Positions 39,723 through 48,895 of a stretch of 64,000 nt of DNA are shown here, one piece after another; positions within the stretch are counted from its first letter, which is position 1, and every line of letters starts with the position of its first letter. The stretch covers positions 175,899 through 239,898 of the forward strand of contig HF993133.1 of NCBI GenBank assembly GCA_000432435.1, written 5' to 3'. A model generated the notes under the pieces. The model was not told the origin of the DNA. It saw only the letters and a list, made by a program, of their open reading frames with translations, and did not search any database. Source of the stretch: Eubacterium sp. CAG:180 (GTDB lineage: Bacteria; Bacillota; Clostridia; Oscillospirales; Acutalibacteraceae). A program made the translations under genes and the position numbers.

Positions 39723-40435
39723 TGTTAAACAGAGATTTGCTTTACAAAACAGCGGAAAATATGGGTGTTAAAATCGACGATGACGCCTTTAAACGTTTTG
39801 ATATTTACGCCGAACTGCTTTTTGAAACCAACAAAAAATTTAATCTGACGGCGATAACCGAGCCGGACGATATGACGGTGAAGCATTTTGCCGACAGCCT
39901 TTCCGTATTTAAATATGTCGATTTCAAAGAGGGCGCAAGGCTTATTGACGTCGGCACGGGGGCAGGCTTTCCGGGACTTGTGCTGCTCCTTGCAAGACCC
40001 GACCTTGACGTAACCTTCCTTGACGGAACGGGTAAAAAGCTTGCCTTTATAGAAAGCGTCCTCTCGAAGGTCGGCTTAAACGGCAATATTCTTCACAGCC
40101 GCGCCGAGGAAGCCGGAAAAGACCCTCTGTACCGCGAAAAATTCGACTTTGCAACGGCGAGGGCTGTGGCGTCTCTGCCCGTCCTTTGCGAATATTGCAT
40201 ACCTTTTATTAAAAAGGGAGGCTCTTTCATCTCTATGAAATCGGCTTTTTCCGATGACGAAATTTTCTCTGCGTCGGCTTCTCTTCGTATTCTCGGCGGC
40301 AAAATAGAGTCGGACAATGTGTTTGATTTGGTTGAAAACACAAGGAGAAGAATATTGATCATAAAAAAGATATCGCAAACTCCGTCAAAATATCCTCGCG
40401 CTTCGGCAAAAATTTCTAAAAATCCTTTGGGATAA
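39722..40435 (+). CDS. rsmG: 16S rRNA (guanine527-N7)-methyltransferase
   Basis: A 237-residue SAM-dependent methyltransferase (GidB). NKKFNLTAITEPDDMTVKHFADSL and VGTGAGFPGLVLLLARPDLDVTFLDGTGKKLAFI cover the substrate loop and SAM site. It methylates G527 near the decoding centre; loss gives low-level streptomycin resistance in other bacteria. It overlaps mnmG by one base. Confidence 0.97.
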   Translation: MLNRDLLYKTAENMGVKIDDDAFKRFDIYAELLFETNKKFNLTAITEPDDMTVKHFADSLSVFKYVDFKEGARLIDVGTGAGFPGLVLLLARPDLDVTFLDGTGKKLAFIESVLSKVGLNGNILHSRAEEAGKDPLYREKFDFATARAVASLPVLCEYCIPFIKKGGSFISMKSAFSDDEIFSASASLRILGGKIESDNVFDLVENTRRRILIIKKISQTPSKYPRASAKISKNPLG

Positions 40436-40545
40436 TGGGTTTTAACCGCACCGATACGCGATTTTAGACGAACGAATTTTCTTTACAAGTACACCTTCAC
40501 GGTGCTATTCTTTAAGCAAGGACAAGCACTGCGGAGGTGATTTTT

Positions 40546-41388
40546 TTGAAGTCAAAAGACAAAATCAAAACTGCGGCACAGGTGCTACTGCTGCCGCAGG
40601 ACAGTATTTTGCCGAACCCCGATCAACCGAGGAAACGGTTTGATTACGACGAGCTTGAGGGTCTTGCGCAAAGCATACGGCAAAACGGAATACTTCAACC
40701 TGTAACGGTTCGCAGAAGAACGGACGGTAAAAACGTGAAGTTTGAACTGGTTGCCGGTGAGCGCAGGCTCCGTGCGGCAAGGCTCGTCGGACTTACAAAA
40801 ATTCCGGCAATCGAGACGGACGCAGACGAAAAAAGCTCTGCCGTTTTATCTCTGATTGAAAATCTGCAGCGGCAGGACCTCAACTTCTTTGAGGAGGCCG
40901 AAGCGGTCCAAAGGCTTGTTGAAAAGTATTCAATGAGCCGCGAGGAGGCGGCCGATAAGCTCGGCAGGGCGCAGTCCACGCTTTCAAATAAGCTGAGACT
41001 TTTGCGGCTCCCCGAGGAAATGCGGTACACAATCGAAAAAGCCGGGCTTACCGAACGTCACGCGAGGGCATTGCTTACTCTCGAAAACGACGTTCAGCGC
41101 GAGAGGGCGCTCGAAATTATCACCGACCGACACTTAAATGTTCAGGAGAGCGAGCGCCTTATCGAGCAAATGCTCAATCGCAGGAAAAAGAAAAATCCCA
41201 TTAAAGGCATACGCGACATAAGAGTTTTTATAAATACTCTCAATCACGCGGTAGAGGCGATACGCAGGGCAGGTATCGACGCGGACGCAGCCAAGAGCGA
41301 GACGGAGGAGTACGTTGAATACACGGTGCGTATTCCGAAAATCGAGCAGATAAGAATTTCTCTGCCCGGAGACGGCGAAGCCGTCTGA
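40546..41388 (+). CDS. noc: Nucleoid occlusion protein Noc (ParB family)
   Basis: A 280-residue ParB-type CTPase/DNA-binding protein. NPDQPRKRFDYDELEGLAQSIRQNGILQPV and AGERRLRAARL form the ParB nuclease-like fold and CTP site; AADKLGRAQSTLSNKLRLL is the helix-turn-helix. Its position after rsmG and upstream of parA, and size, match Noc, which keeps division off the nucleoid. A TTG start at 40546 follows GGAGGTGA; the GTG at 40537 is inside the ribosome binding site. A plain second ParB cannot be fully excluded. Confidence 0.88.
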   Translation: MKSKDKIKTAAQVLLLPQDSILPNPDQPRKRFDYDELEGLAQSIRQNGILQPVTVRRRTDGKNVKFELVAGERRLRAARLVGLTKIPAIETDADEKSSAVLSLIENLQRQDLNFFEEAEAVQRLVEKYSMSREEAADKLGRAQSTLSNKLRLLRLPEEMRYTIEKAGLTERHARALLTLENDVQRERALEIITDRHLNVQESERLIEQMLNRRKKKNPIKGIRDIRVFINTLNHAVEAIRRAGIDADAAKSETEEYVEYTVRIPKIEQIRISLPGDGEAV

Positions 41389-41543
41389 CAATCTTGTAAA
41401 ATGCGCCGAACGGTACTACCCCTGCCGTTCCGCATTTTAAATACCCATATCCTTCTCTTTCACACCCCACATCCACAAGCAGAACGGCGGCCTTTTCGGT
41501 CGCCGTTTTGCTTTGCGGCTTTTACCGTACGGAAAACGCATAT

Positions 41544-41559
41544 TGTTTCACGTGAAACA
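41544..41559. promoter_or_regulatory. parS site, perfect
   Basis: TGTTTCACGTGAAACA matches the conserved parS palindrome at every base; the symmetry extends outward (ATT on one side, AAT on the other). It lies in the noc-parA gap. Confidence 0.93.
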
Positions 41560-41585
41560 ATATGGCAAAAACAACGAAAATGCAA

Positions 41586-41601
41586 TGTTCCACGTGAAAC
41601 C
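41586..41601. promoter_or_regulatory. parS site, two mismatches
   Basis: TGTTCCACGTGAAACC lies 42 bases after the perfect parS in the same gap and differs from consensus at the fifth and last base. Confidence 0.8.
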
Positions 41602-41657
41602 TTCGATGACTTTCGGAAAATATCACCGAAAATCTGACACAATAATAAAATACCTCT

Positions 41658-41685
41658 TTGAATTGGGCGATGTTTGTGTTATACT
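41658..41685 (+). promoter_or_regulatory. Promoter for parA
   Basis: TTGAAT (41658-41663), a 16-base spacer and TATACT (41680-41685), about 60 bases before the parA start. Confidence 0.6.
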
Positions 41686-41742
41686 TTAAATAGTGTATTC
41701 AAACGGGGTATAAGCCTCTGAAACAGGAGTGATAAATAAGGT

Positions 41743-42516
41743 ATGGCAAAGACCGTTTCCGTGATAAACCAAAAGGGCGGCGTAGGCAAAACGACCACGG
41801 CTGTCAATCTTTCCGCCGCAGTCGGCGCTCTCGGCAAGCGCGTTCTGCTCGCCGATATAGATCCGCAGGGCAATTCCACAAGCGGCTACGGTATCAGCAA
41901 GAGAAACATTGAAAATTCAACATATGATATGCTCATAAACGGCGTAAAGGCTTCTGAAGTCGTTATGAAAACGAAATTCCGCAATGTCGATTTGCTGCCG
42001 TCGGATATGAACCTCGCCGGTGCCGAGGTCGAGATGATAGGTATGGACTCGCGCGAGAGTCTTCTCAAAAAAGCTCTCACCGATGTCTGGGAGGATTACG
42101 ACTACATTTTTCTTGACTGTCCGCCGTCACTCGGGATAATAACAATAAACGCGCTGTGTGCGAGCGACACCTTTTTGGTGCCGATACAATGCGAATACTA
42201 CGCACTTGAGGGGCTCGCGCAGCTTATGTCCACCGTCCGTCAGATTAAGAGGCTTTACAATCCGTCGATAGAGCTTGAGGGCGTGCTTCTGACAATGTAC
42301 GACGGCAGACTGAATTTGACGTCGCAGGTAGTTGCGGAGGTAAAGAAGTTCTTTCCGCAAAAGGTGTATAAATCAACCATACCGCGTAACGTCAGGCTTT
42401 CCGAGGCTCCGAGCTTCGGCGAACCGGTAATGTATTATGACCGCAATTCAAAGGGAGCGGCGGCTTATGCGGATTTTGCAGAGGAATTCATTAAAAAGCA
42501 AGCGAGGGAAAACTAA
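41743..42516 (+). CDS. parA: Chromosome partitioning ATPase ParA (Soj)
   Basis: A 257-residue ParA ATPase. INQKGGVGKTTTAVNLS (8-24) is the deviant Walker A, DIDPQGNSTSG and FLDCPPSLG the other ATP-site motifs. It works with ParB on the parS sites just upstream. An AGGAGTGATAAATAAGGT leader stretch precedes the ATG. The stop shares a base with the following lipoprotein start (TAATG), which places a lipoprotein gene between parA and parB. Confidence 0.96.
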   Translation: MAKTVSVINQKGGVGKTTTAVNLSAAVGALGKRVLLADIDPQGNSTSGYGISKRNIENSTYDMLINGVKASEVVMKTKFRNVDLLPSDMNLAGAEVEMIGMDSRESLLKKALTDVWEDYDYIFLDCPPSLGIITINALCASDTFLVPIQCEYYALEGLAQLMSTVRQIKRLYNPSIELEGVLLTMYDGRLNLTSQVVAEVKKFFPQKVYKSTIPRNVRLSEAPSFGEPVMYYDRNSKGAAAYADFAEEFIKKQAREN

Positions 42517-43133
42517 TGAGGAGAACTATCGCATCCATATCTGTTCTTATACTTGTCGTATCACTTTTGCTGACCTCGTGCGGGAAAAGGCGCACCTTTG
42601 AGCCGTCGGGCGTGACGGGCGAAAAGACAGAGACCGCCAAGTCTCAAAGAGGCGAAATCAAGCTTGAGCCCGATAAATTCACCTTTTACGGCGTACAGAT
42701 GGGAATGACAACCGACCAGGTTCAGATTTCCGTAGGCAAGGCGGCACAGGTTTACGCAAGAAACGATAAGATGTTTTTGACCGAGGACGTAAAGGTAAAC
42801 GAATTTAAAAACGGACTCGACAGAGTTGTTTATTACATCTTCAATACAAACAATCAGCTTGTCGAGGTGCAGTATGTGGTATCCTCGTCCGACGGAGTTT
42901 CATATCAGAACGCCGTCACTATCTTCCGCGGCATCTACGGTCCCGACGGAATAGAGATACAGAGCGAAATAGGCAAGCGCGAAACAATTTGGGAATATAT
43001 GGACGTTTACGTTATAGTCGCGAGAAACGACGAAAAGGACGTCGTAATTTCATATATGCAGAAAAGTCTCTTTGAGACCGAGAATCAAAAGGACGTTGAA
43101 AAATACAACGAAACAAAGCAGGGGAGGAAATAA
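42516..43133 (+). CDS. Lipoprotein of unknown function between parA and parB
   Basis: A 205-residue protein with a lipoprotein signal: RR, hydrophobic residues 6-20 and LLTSC, Cys22 being the probable lipidated residue. The body has YGVQMGMTTDQVQISVGKA, which recalls the G.T..QV...G pattern of BamE/SmpA-like folds, followed by strands such as NQLVEVQYVV. I cannot name a family. It is translationally linked to parA by TAATG, and parB starts one base after its stop, so the three are surely cotranscribed, though it must lie outside the membrane. Confidence 0.75.
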   Translation: MRRTIASISVLILVVSLLLTSCGKRRTFEPSGVTGEKTETAKSQRGEIKLEPDKFTFYGVQMGMTTDQVQISVGKAAQVYARNDKMFLTEDVKVNEFKNGLDRVVYYIFNTNNQLVEVQYVVSSSDGVSYQNAVTIFRGIYGPDGIEIQSEIGKRETIWEYMDVYVIVARNDEKDVVISYMQKSLFETENQKDVEKYNETKQGRK

Positions 43134-43134
43134 G

Positions 43135-43998
43135 ATGGCAGCCAGAAAAGGCGGGCTCGGCAAGGGTTTTGAGGCACTTATGCAGTCAAACACCATGGAT
43201 GACGAGCTCGGAGAAAAGGCGACGCTTTCGATAAACGATATTGAGCCGAACCGCGGTCAGCCGAGAAAGACCTTCAGCGAGGAGTCTCTTTCGGAGCTCG
43301 CCGACAGCATAAGAGAGCATGGGGTTTTGCAGCCGCTTTTGGTAAGACTAATGCCCGACGGCAGCTACCGTCTTGTCGCAGGCGAGCGTCGCTTCCGCGC
43401 GGCAAGGCTTGCGGGGCTTTATGAAGTTCCCGTTACCGTTCGCGAGATGACCGATGAAGAGGAGAGTGTGTTTGCTCTTATCGAGAATTTGCAGCGTGAG
43501 GACCTCAATGCCGTAGAGGAGGCGGAGGGTATAAAAACCCTTATCGACACCTTCGGCTTCACTCAGGAACAGGCGGCTCAAAAGCTCGGAAAATCGCGTA
43601 CGGCGGTTACAAATTCACTCAGGCTTTTGAATCTTCCCGACAGCGTCGGTTCCCTTTTGAAGGACGGTAAAATCTCAATGGGTCACGCGAGGGCACTTTT
43701 GGCCGTCGAGGACGAGGCCGAGATGAAAAGTATAGCCGATACGATAGTCAAAAACGGCATATCCGTCCGCGAGACGGAGCGACTTGCCAAAAAAGCCGGA
43801 AACGGCGGCACGGCGGCGGTAAAGAGAAAGAAAAAACGCGACACCTTTTACGACGAGGTTGAGCTTGCGCTGGCCGGAGTTTTGGCACGCAGGGTTAAGG
43901 TATATAACGGCAAGGGTTCGGGCGGCAGCATAGAAATAGAGTTCTTCGGCAAGGACGATTTAAAAAAGCTTGCAGAGCAGCTTGAAGCACTTGAATAA
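43135..43998 (+). CDS. parB: Chromosome partitioning protein ParB (Spo0J)
   Basis: A 287-residue ParB. MAARKGGLGKGFEAL is the typical start with the ParA-stimulating basic residues. EPNRGQPRKTFSEESLSELADSI, AGERRFRAARLAG and the helix-turn-helix QEQAAQKLGKSRTAVTNSLRLL follow. It binds CTP, loads at parS and spreads. GGGGAGG lies before the ATG at 43135; the longer open frame would overlap the lipoprotein gene. serS follows after 30 bases. Confidence 0.97.
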   Translation: MAARKGGLGKGFEALMQSNTMDDELGEKATLSINDIEPNRGQPRKTFSEESLSELADSIREHGVLQPLLVRLMPDGSYRLVAGERRFRAARLAGLYEVPVTVREMTDEEESVFALIENLQREDLNAVEEAEGIKTLIDTFGFTQEQAAQKLGKSRTAVTNSLRLLNLPDSVGSLLKDGKISMGHARALLAVEDEAEMKSIADTIVKNGISVRETERLAKKAGNGGTAAVKRKKKRDTFYDEVELALAGVLARRVKVYNGKGSGGSIEIEFFGKDDLKKLAEQLEALE

Positions 43999-44028
43999 TT
44001 TGAATTTTAATTTTTCGGAGGAAGAAAA

Positions 44029-45306
44029 ATGCTTGATATTAAGCTTGTAAGAGAAAATCCGGATCTCGTAAAAGAGAACATCAAAAAGAAATTCCAGGAG
44101 GAAAAGCTCGCGCTTGTAGACGAGGTAATAGAGCTTGACAAAAAGTTCCGTGAGTCAAAGCAGAGAGCCGATGAGCTCCGCGCCTCAAGGAACAAGATAA
44201 GCAAGGAAATAGGCGGCCTTATGGCAAAGGGTCTGCGCGAGGAAGCGGAAAAGACAAAACAAAAGGTTGCGCATCTCGCAAAGGAGCTTGAAGAGCTCGA
44301 AGGCAGCGAAGAAACACTCTCAGCGGAAATCAAAAAGAGAATGATGGTTATACCTAACATCATAGGCGACGATGTTCCGATAGGCAAGGACGACAGCGAA
44401 AACGTAGAGCTTCAACGCTTCGGTGAGCCGTATGTTCCGCCGTTTGAGATTCCCTATCACGTAGACATTATGGAAAAGCTCCACGGAATCGACCTTGATT
44501 CCGCAAGAAAAACGAGCGGCAACGGCTTTTACTATCTCTGCGGAGATATTGCAAGACTCCACTCTGCGGTGCTCTCATATGCGCGCGACTTTATGATAGA
44601 CAGAGGCTTCACATATTACGTTCCGCCGTTTATGATAAGAGGAAATGTTGTTAACGGCGTTATGAGTTTCTCCGAAATGGAAAATATGATGTATAAAATC
44701 GAGGGCGAGGACCTCTACCTTATAGGTACGTCGGAGCATTCGATGATAGGCAAGTTTATAGACACCATAACTCCCGAAGCGGAGCTTCCCAAAACTCTCA
44801 CAAGCTATTCGCCCTGCTTCCGCAAGGAGGTCGGCGCGCACGGCATAGAGGAGCGAGGCGTATACCGCATACATCAGTTTGAAAAGCAGGAAATGGTTGT
44901 TGTCTGCAAGCCCGAGGACAGCGATATGTGGTACGAAAAGCTCTGGAACAACACCGTTGATTTCTTCCGCTCGCTCGATATACCGGTGCGCACCCTTGAG
45001 TGCTGCTCCGGCGACCTTGCCGATTTGAAGGTCAGAAGCCTTGACGTTGAAGCTTGGTCTCCGCGTCAGAAAAAATATTTTGAGGTTGGCTCATGCTCAA
45101 ACCTCGGCGACGCTCAGGCGAGAAGACTCGGCATAAGGGTTAAGGGCGAAAACGGCAACTATTTTGCACACACTCTTAATAACACCGTCGTTGCTCCGCC
45201 GAGAATGCTCATAGCCTTCCTTGAGAACAATCTCAATGAAGACGGCTCCGTGCGCATTCCCGAGCCGCTCAGAATGTATATGGGCGGTAAGGACGTCATA
45301 AAATAA
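44029..45306 (+). CDS. serS: Seryl-tRNA synthetase
   Basis: A 425-residue class II synthetase. The N-terminal antiparallel coiled coil (about 30-100) that binds tRNA-Ser is clear from the Lys/Glu heptads. Motif 2 is SPCFRKEVGAHGIEERGVYRIHQFEKQEM. Motif 3 reads NTVVAPPRMLIAFLEN rather than the common NGSGLAVGRTLVAILEN, a variant that keeps the key Arg. GGAGG precedes the ATG. I see no T-box; the gap to parB is only 30 bases. Confidence 0.96.
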   Translation: MLDIKLVRENPDLVKENIKKKFQEEKLALVDEVIELDKKFRESKQRADELRASRNKISKEIGGLMAKGLREEAEKTKQKVAHLAKELEELEGSEETLSAEIKKRMMVIPNIIGDDVPIGKDDSENVELQRFGEPYVPPFEIPYHVDIMEKLHGIDLDSARKTSGNGFYYLCGDIARLHSAVLSYARDFMIDRGFTYYVPPFMIRGNVVNGVMSFSEMENMMYKIEGEDLYLIGTSEHSMIGKFIDTITPEAELPKTLTSYSPCFRKEVGAHGIEERGVYRIHQFEKQEMVVVCKPEDSDMWYEKLWNNTVDFFRSLDIPVRTLECCSGDLADLKVRSLDVEAWSPRQKKYFEVGSCSNLGDAQARRLGIRVKGENGNYFAHTLNNTVVAPPRMLIAFLENNLNEDGSVRIPEPLRMYMGGKDVIK

Positions 45307-45335
45307 GCGTCTTACCCGAAACCGGTATATTTTCC

Positions 45336-45378
45336 ACTCCCGTTCCCCTGTTTAAAGAGGAAACGGGGGTTTATTTTT
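45336..45378 (+). terminator. Terminator after serS
   Basis: CCCGTT (45339-45344) pairs with AACGGG (45362-45367), extended by CCT/AGG, then GGTTTATTTTTTA. Confidence 0.75.
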
Positions 45379-45438
45379 TATTTAAAATTTATGAAAACGT
45401 CGGATTTTGACAATTTTCAACGATTTGTTGCAAATTTG

Positions 45439-45467
45439 TTGACAAAAAAGCAAGGATATGTTAACAT
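45439..45467 (+). promoter_or_regulatory. Promoter for the TM2 protein gene
   Basis: TTGACA (45439-45444), a 17-base spacer and TAACAT (45462-45467) with a TGT extension before the -10. Confidence 0.75.
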
Positions 45468-45507
45468 CGTTGTACAAAAACGATAAAAAATAAAAGGAAG
45501 TGTATGT

Positions 45508-45981
45508 ATGTTTTGTAAAAAATGCGGAGCGCAGTTAAATGACGACCACGCTTTTTGCGCTGCCTGCGGGGCACAAAAAGGAGAAGGAACCGGCTTCTGT
45601 GCCAATTGCGGACAGCCGATTGCGCCGGGTTCGGCTGTGTGCGCCGGCTGCGGAGCACCGGCAGCTGCAACGGGAGCATCTACGACAGCACCCACGGGAG
45701 CATACGGGCCGATGCCCGGAGCAGCACCCTCGGCGGCACCGCAGGTGAGCGATAAGAAAAAAATCGTCGCATTGCTTCTTGCCATTTTCCTCGGGCAGCT
45801 CGGCATACATAATTTCTATTTGGGATATACCAAAAAAGGCATTATTCAGCTTTGCGTATCCTTGCTTTTAAGCTGGACATACGTCGCTCCCCTCGCCATT
45901 TGGATATGGGCGCTCGTAGAGGGCATAAACGCCTATCAGGGTAAGCTGCCGGATGCAGACGGCAGACCGCTTTCCGACTGA
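45508..45981 (+). CDS. Zinc-ribbon TM2-domain membrane protein
   Basis: A 157-residue protein with two zinc ribbons in tandem (CKKCG...CAACG at residues 3-21, then CANCG...CAGCG at about 31-49), an Ala/Pro/Gly/Thr linker, and a C-terminal TM2 domain: KKKIVALLLAIFLGQLGIHNFYLGY, a DxF-like turn and a second helix. Function of such proteins is unknown. AAGGAAG precedes the ATG and a good promoter lies upstream; it appears to be a single-gene unit. Confidence 0.88.
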   Translation: MFCKKCGAQLNDDHAFCAACGAQKGEGTGFCANCGQPIAPGSAVCAGCGAPAAATGASTTAPTGAYGPMPGAAPSAAPQVSDKKKIVALLLAIFLGQLGIHNFYLGYTKKGIIQLCVSLLLSWTYVAPLAIWIWALVEGINAYQGKLPDADGRPLSD

Positions 45982-46081
45982 TAAACGCCGCATTGCCGGC
46001 ACAACGGTCAATTAAAGCTCGGGTCGGTGTCTTAACGGGCATCGACCTTTTTCGCTGTAAAATGCGCGCACAAAAGCGGTA

Positions 46082-46110
46082 TTGACAAATTGCCGCTTAC
46101 GGTATATAAT
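46082..46110 (+). promoter_or_regulatory. Consensus promoter for rpsO
   Basis: TTGACA (46082-46087), exactly 17 bases, TATAAT (46105-46110): a perfect sigma-A promoter, giving a leader of about 100 bases. Confidence 0.9.
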
Positions 46111-46117
46111 ACAAAGG

Positions 46118-46219
46118 CTGTTTCGACGGCACGGTTTTTGGCGTAAACCGAGTTTTTCCGGTATTCACCTGTCCTTTAACTGTGACGTTCGAGGCGAATA
46201 TTTTAATGAGGTGAAAAAA
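46118..46219 (+). promoter_or_regulatory. rpsO leader, possible S15 autoregulatory RNA
   Basis: The approximately 100-base leader contains a hairpin CGGTTT (46132-46137) with AAACCG (46145-46150) and further pairing potential before the ribosome binding site GAGGTG. S15 leaders in several phyla repress their own translation; whether this one does is inference from position and folding. Confidence 0.4.
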
Positions 46220-46483
46220 ATGACACAGGCAGAAAAACAGGCTATTATGAAAGAGTATGCTACTCACGAGGGCGACACCGGTTCGCCGGAGGTTCAAATC
46301 GCTGTTCTTACCAAGAGAATCAACGACCTCACCGAGCATCTCAAGGAGCATCACAAGGACCATCACTCAAGAAGAGGCCTTCTTAAAATGGTAGGTCACA
46401 GACGTAACCTCCTCGCATACCTTCAGAAAATCGATATCGAAAGATACCGTGCAATCGTTCATAAGCTCGGTCTTCGTAAATAA
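46220..46483 (+). CDS. rpsO: 30S ribosomal protein S15
   Basis: An 87-residue primary 16S rRNA-binding protein. [48 protein letters not shown] and [13 protein letters not shown] are standard. GAGGTG lies seven bases before the ATG at 46220; the longer open frame is leader. pnp follows, the usual pairing. Confidence 0.98.
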   Translation: MTQAEKQAIMKEYATHEGDTGSPEVQIAVLTKRINDLTEHLKEHHKDHHSRRGLLKMVGHRRNLLAYLQKIDIERYRAIVHKLGLRK

Positions 46484-46493
46484 TTTCGCACTT

Positions 46494-46522
46494 AAGGCAA
46501 GCGGTTTTTTACCGCTTGCCTT
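46494..46522 (+). terminator. Strong hairpin between rpsO and pnp
   Basis: AAGGCAAGCGG (46494-46504) pairs perfectly with CCGCTTGCCTT (46512-46522). Only a late, broken T-run follows (GAATTGCTTTTT), so it may be a partial terminator or a processing site, as known for rpsO-pnp in other bacteria. Confidence 0.7.
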
Positions 46523-46690
46523 GAATTGCTTTTTACGGCAGGCGTAAAGGGCATATAAAATAAAATCCGACGGGGCGTTTATCCGATGCTTTAGCGGTAA
46601 ATGGAATCTTTAAATTTTCATCTTAAAGGTCGCATTTATTGCTAAAACCGGAAGTGCCTCTCGGAAATTTAAGAAAAAGAGGTAAAAAAG

Positions 46691-48895
46691 ATGTTTTTCA
46701 AAAACTTCAAGGTTTGGGAAACCGAATTTGCCGGCAGAAAGCTCTCGGTTGAGACCGGCAAAATGGCAGGACTTGCAAATGCGTCTGTAATGGTTCGCTA
46801 CGGCGACACAAACGTGCTTTGCACCGTTACGGCTTCGGCAAAGCCGAGAGAGGGCGTTGATTTCTTCCCGCTCTCCGTTGATTACGAGGAGAAGATGTAT
46901 TCCGTCGGCAGAATCCCCGGCTCATTCCAGCGTCGCGAGGGCAGAGCAAGCGAAAAGGCGATTCTCACATCAAGATGTATAGACCGCCCCATTCGTCCGC
47001 TTTTCCCGAAGGATCTCCGCAATGACTGCTCCGTGGTTGCAACCGTTATGTCGGTTGACCCCGATTGCAGCCCCGAAATTGCCGCGATGATAGGCGTTTC
47101 AACCGCTATCGCAATTTCAGATATTCCGTGGGACGGCCCGATTTCCGGCGTTAACGTAGGACTTGTTGACGGCGAAATCGTATTGAACCCGACTCTTGAG
47201 CAGAGAGCAAAGACCGACCTTAACCTTACCGTTGCTTCAACGGCAGACCTTGTTGCCATGATTGAGGCAGGCGGCAACGAAATTTCCGATGACCTTATGT
47301 TCGACTGCATCATGGCAGGTCACGAGGAAAACAAAAAAATCGTAAAGTTCATTCAGGGCATTGTAGACGAAATCGGCAAGCCGAAGTTCGCTTACGAATC
47401 CTCCGACCCCGATCCCGACATTATGAAGGAGATTGAGGACTTCTGCATAGAGGATGTCAAAAAGGCTCTTGATACAGACGACAAGCTTGTCCGCGACGAG
47501 GCTCTTTTGCCGATATACGAGGCTGTTCACGAGAAATTTGATGAGAGATTCGAGGGCAATGAGGGCAAGATCGAGGAGATTATGTATCTTGTTCAGAAGC
47601 ACGTTGTTCGCTCATGGCTCAAGGACGAGCACAAGAGAGTCGACGGCAGAGGCATAGACGAAATTCGTCCGCTCAACGCCGAAATCGACCTCCTTGCAAG
47701 AGCGCACGGCTCGGGTTTGTTCACAAGAGGTCAGACTCAGGTTCTCTCGGTTGCCACACTCGGCTCCATGAGCGATTGCCAGCAGCTTGACGGCCTTGAC
47801 GAGCAGAAGGAAAAGAGATATATTCATCACTACAACTTCCCGTCCTACTCGGTAGGCGAGACCAAGCCTTCAAGAGGCCCCGGCAGACGTGAGATAGGTC
47901 ACGGTGCACTTGCCGAGAAGGCTCTTCTTCCCGTTATCCCGTCGGTTGATGAGTTCCCCTATGCAATCCGCGTAGTATCCGAGGTTCTCTCGTCAAACGG
48001 CTCTACTTCACAGGGCTCTGTCTGCGGCAGCACACTTGCACTTATGGCGGCAGGCGTTCCGATAAAGGCTCCCGTTGCAGGTATTTCCTGCGGACTTATC
48101 ACAGGTGACGAGGGCGTTTACGGCGACTTTATGACCATGGTTGATATTCAGGGTCTTGAGGACTTCTACGGTGATATGGACTTCAAGGTTGCAGGTACCA
48201 AAAAGGGTATAACCGCAATTCAGATGGATCTTAAGGTTCACGGTCTTACTCCCGCAATTATCAAAGAGGCGTTTGCAAAGACTCACAAGGCAAGAAATTA
48301 TATACTTGACGAAATAATGCTTCCCGTTATAAGCGAGCCGCGCAAGGAGCTTTCAAAGTGGGCACCCAAGATGCTCACCACCAAGATTGACCCCGATAAG
48401 ATAGGCGACGTAATAGGCAAGCAGGGCAAGGTAATTCAGAAGATTTGCGCCGAGTGCGACTGCAAGGTTGACGTGAGCGAGGACGGTCAGGTATTTGTTT
48501 CCTCGATTGACCTTGACAATGCAAAGAAGGCAATCTTCATTGTCGATACAATAGCTAACGGCCCCGAGGTAGGCGCTGTTTACAAGGGAATCGTTACACG
48601 CCTTATGAGCTTCGGCGCGTTTGTTGAGATAGTACCCGGAGTAGAGGGTATGGTTCACATCAGCCAGCTCGACGTTAAGCGCACCGAAAAGGTTGAGGAC
48701 GTTGTAAATGTCGGCGATGAGATAATCGTCAAGGTTCTCCCGAAGGACGAGCAGGGCAGACTCAATCTCTCTCGCCGCGAGGCTCTTATAGAGGTTGAGG
48801 GTCTCACCCCCGAAAACGACCTCTCCGAGGAAAATCAGCACAGAGGCGGCAGACGCGACTTCGGCAGAAGACCGCACCGCTCGGATCGCCGATGA
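46691..48895 (+). CDS. pnp: Polynucleotide phosphorylase
   Basis: A 734-residue phosphorolytic 3'-5' exonuclease: two RNase PH-like domains (GRIPGSFQRREGRASEKAILTSR and the second with SNGSTSQGSVCGSTLALM), an all-alpha linker, a KH domain (PDKIGDVIGKQGKVIQKI) and an S1 domain (VYKGIVTRLMSFGAFVEI). It ends with an Arg/His-rich tail. AGAGG precedes the ATG. The 168-base leader after the rpsO hairpin holds no gene. Confidence 0.98.
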   Translation: MFFKNFKVWETEFAGRKLSVETGKMAGLANASVMVRYGDTNVLCTVTASAKPREGVDFFPLSVDYEEKMYSVGRIPGSFQRREGRASEKAILTSRCIDRPIRPLFPKDLRNDCSVVATVMSVDPDCSPEIAAMIGVSTAIAISDIPWDGPISGVNVGLVDGEIVLNPTLEQRAKTDLNLTVASTADLVAMIEAGGNEISDDLMFDCIMAGHEENKKIVKFIQGIVDEIGKPKFAYESSDPDPDIMKEIEDFCIEDVKKALDTDDKLVRDEALLPIYEAVHEKFDERFEGNEGKIEEIMYLVQKHVVRSWLKDEHKRVDGRGIDEIRPLNAEIDLLARAHGSGLFTRGQTQVLSVATLGSMSDCQQLDGLDEQKEKRYIHHYNFPSYSVGETKPSRGPGRREIGHGALAEKALLPVIPSVDEFPYAIRVVSEVLSSNGSTSQGSVCGSTLALMAAGVPIKAPVAGISCGLITGDEGVYGDFMTMVDIQGLEDFYGDMDFKVAGTKKGITAIQMDLKVHGLTPAIIKEAFAKTHKARNYILDEIMLPVISEPRKELSKWAPKMLTTKIDPDKIGDVIGKQGKVIQKICAECDCKVDVSEDGQVFVSSIDLDNAKKAIFIVDTIANGPEVGAVYKGIVTRLMSFGAFVEIVPGVEGMVHISQLDVKRTEKVEDVVNVGDEIIVKVLPKDEQGRLNLSRREALIEVEGLTPENDLSEENQHRGGRRDFGRRPHRSDRR

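Noticed and set aside
43999..44028. T-box leader for serS
   Set aside because: The gap to parB is 30 bases, with only a ribosome binding site.
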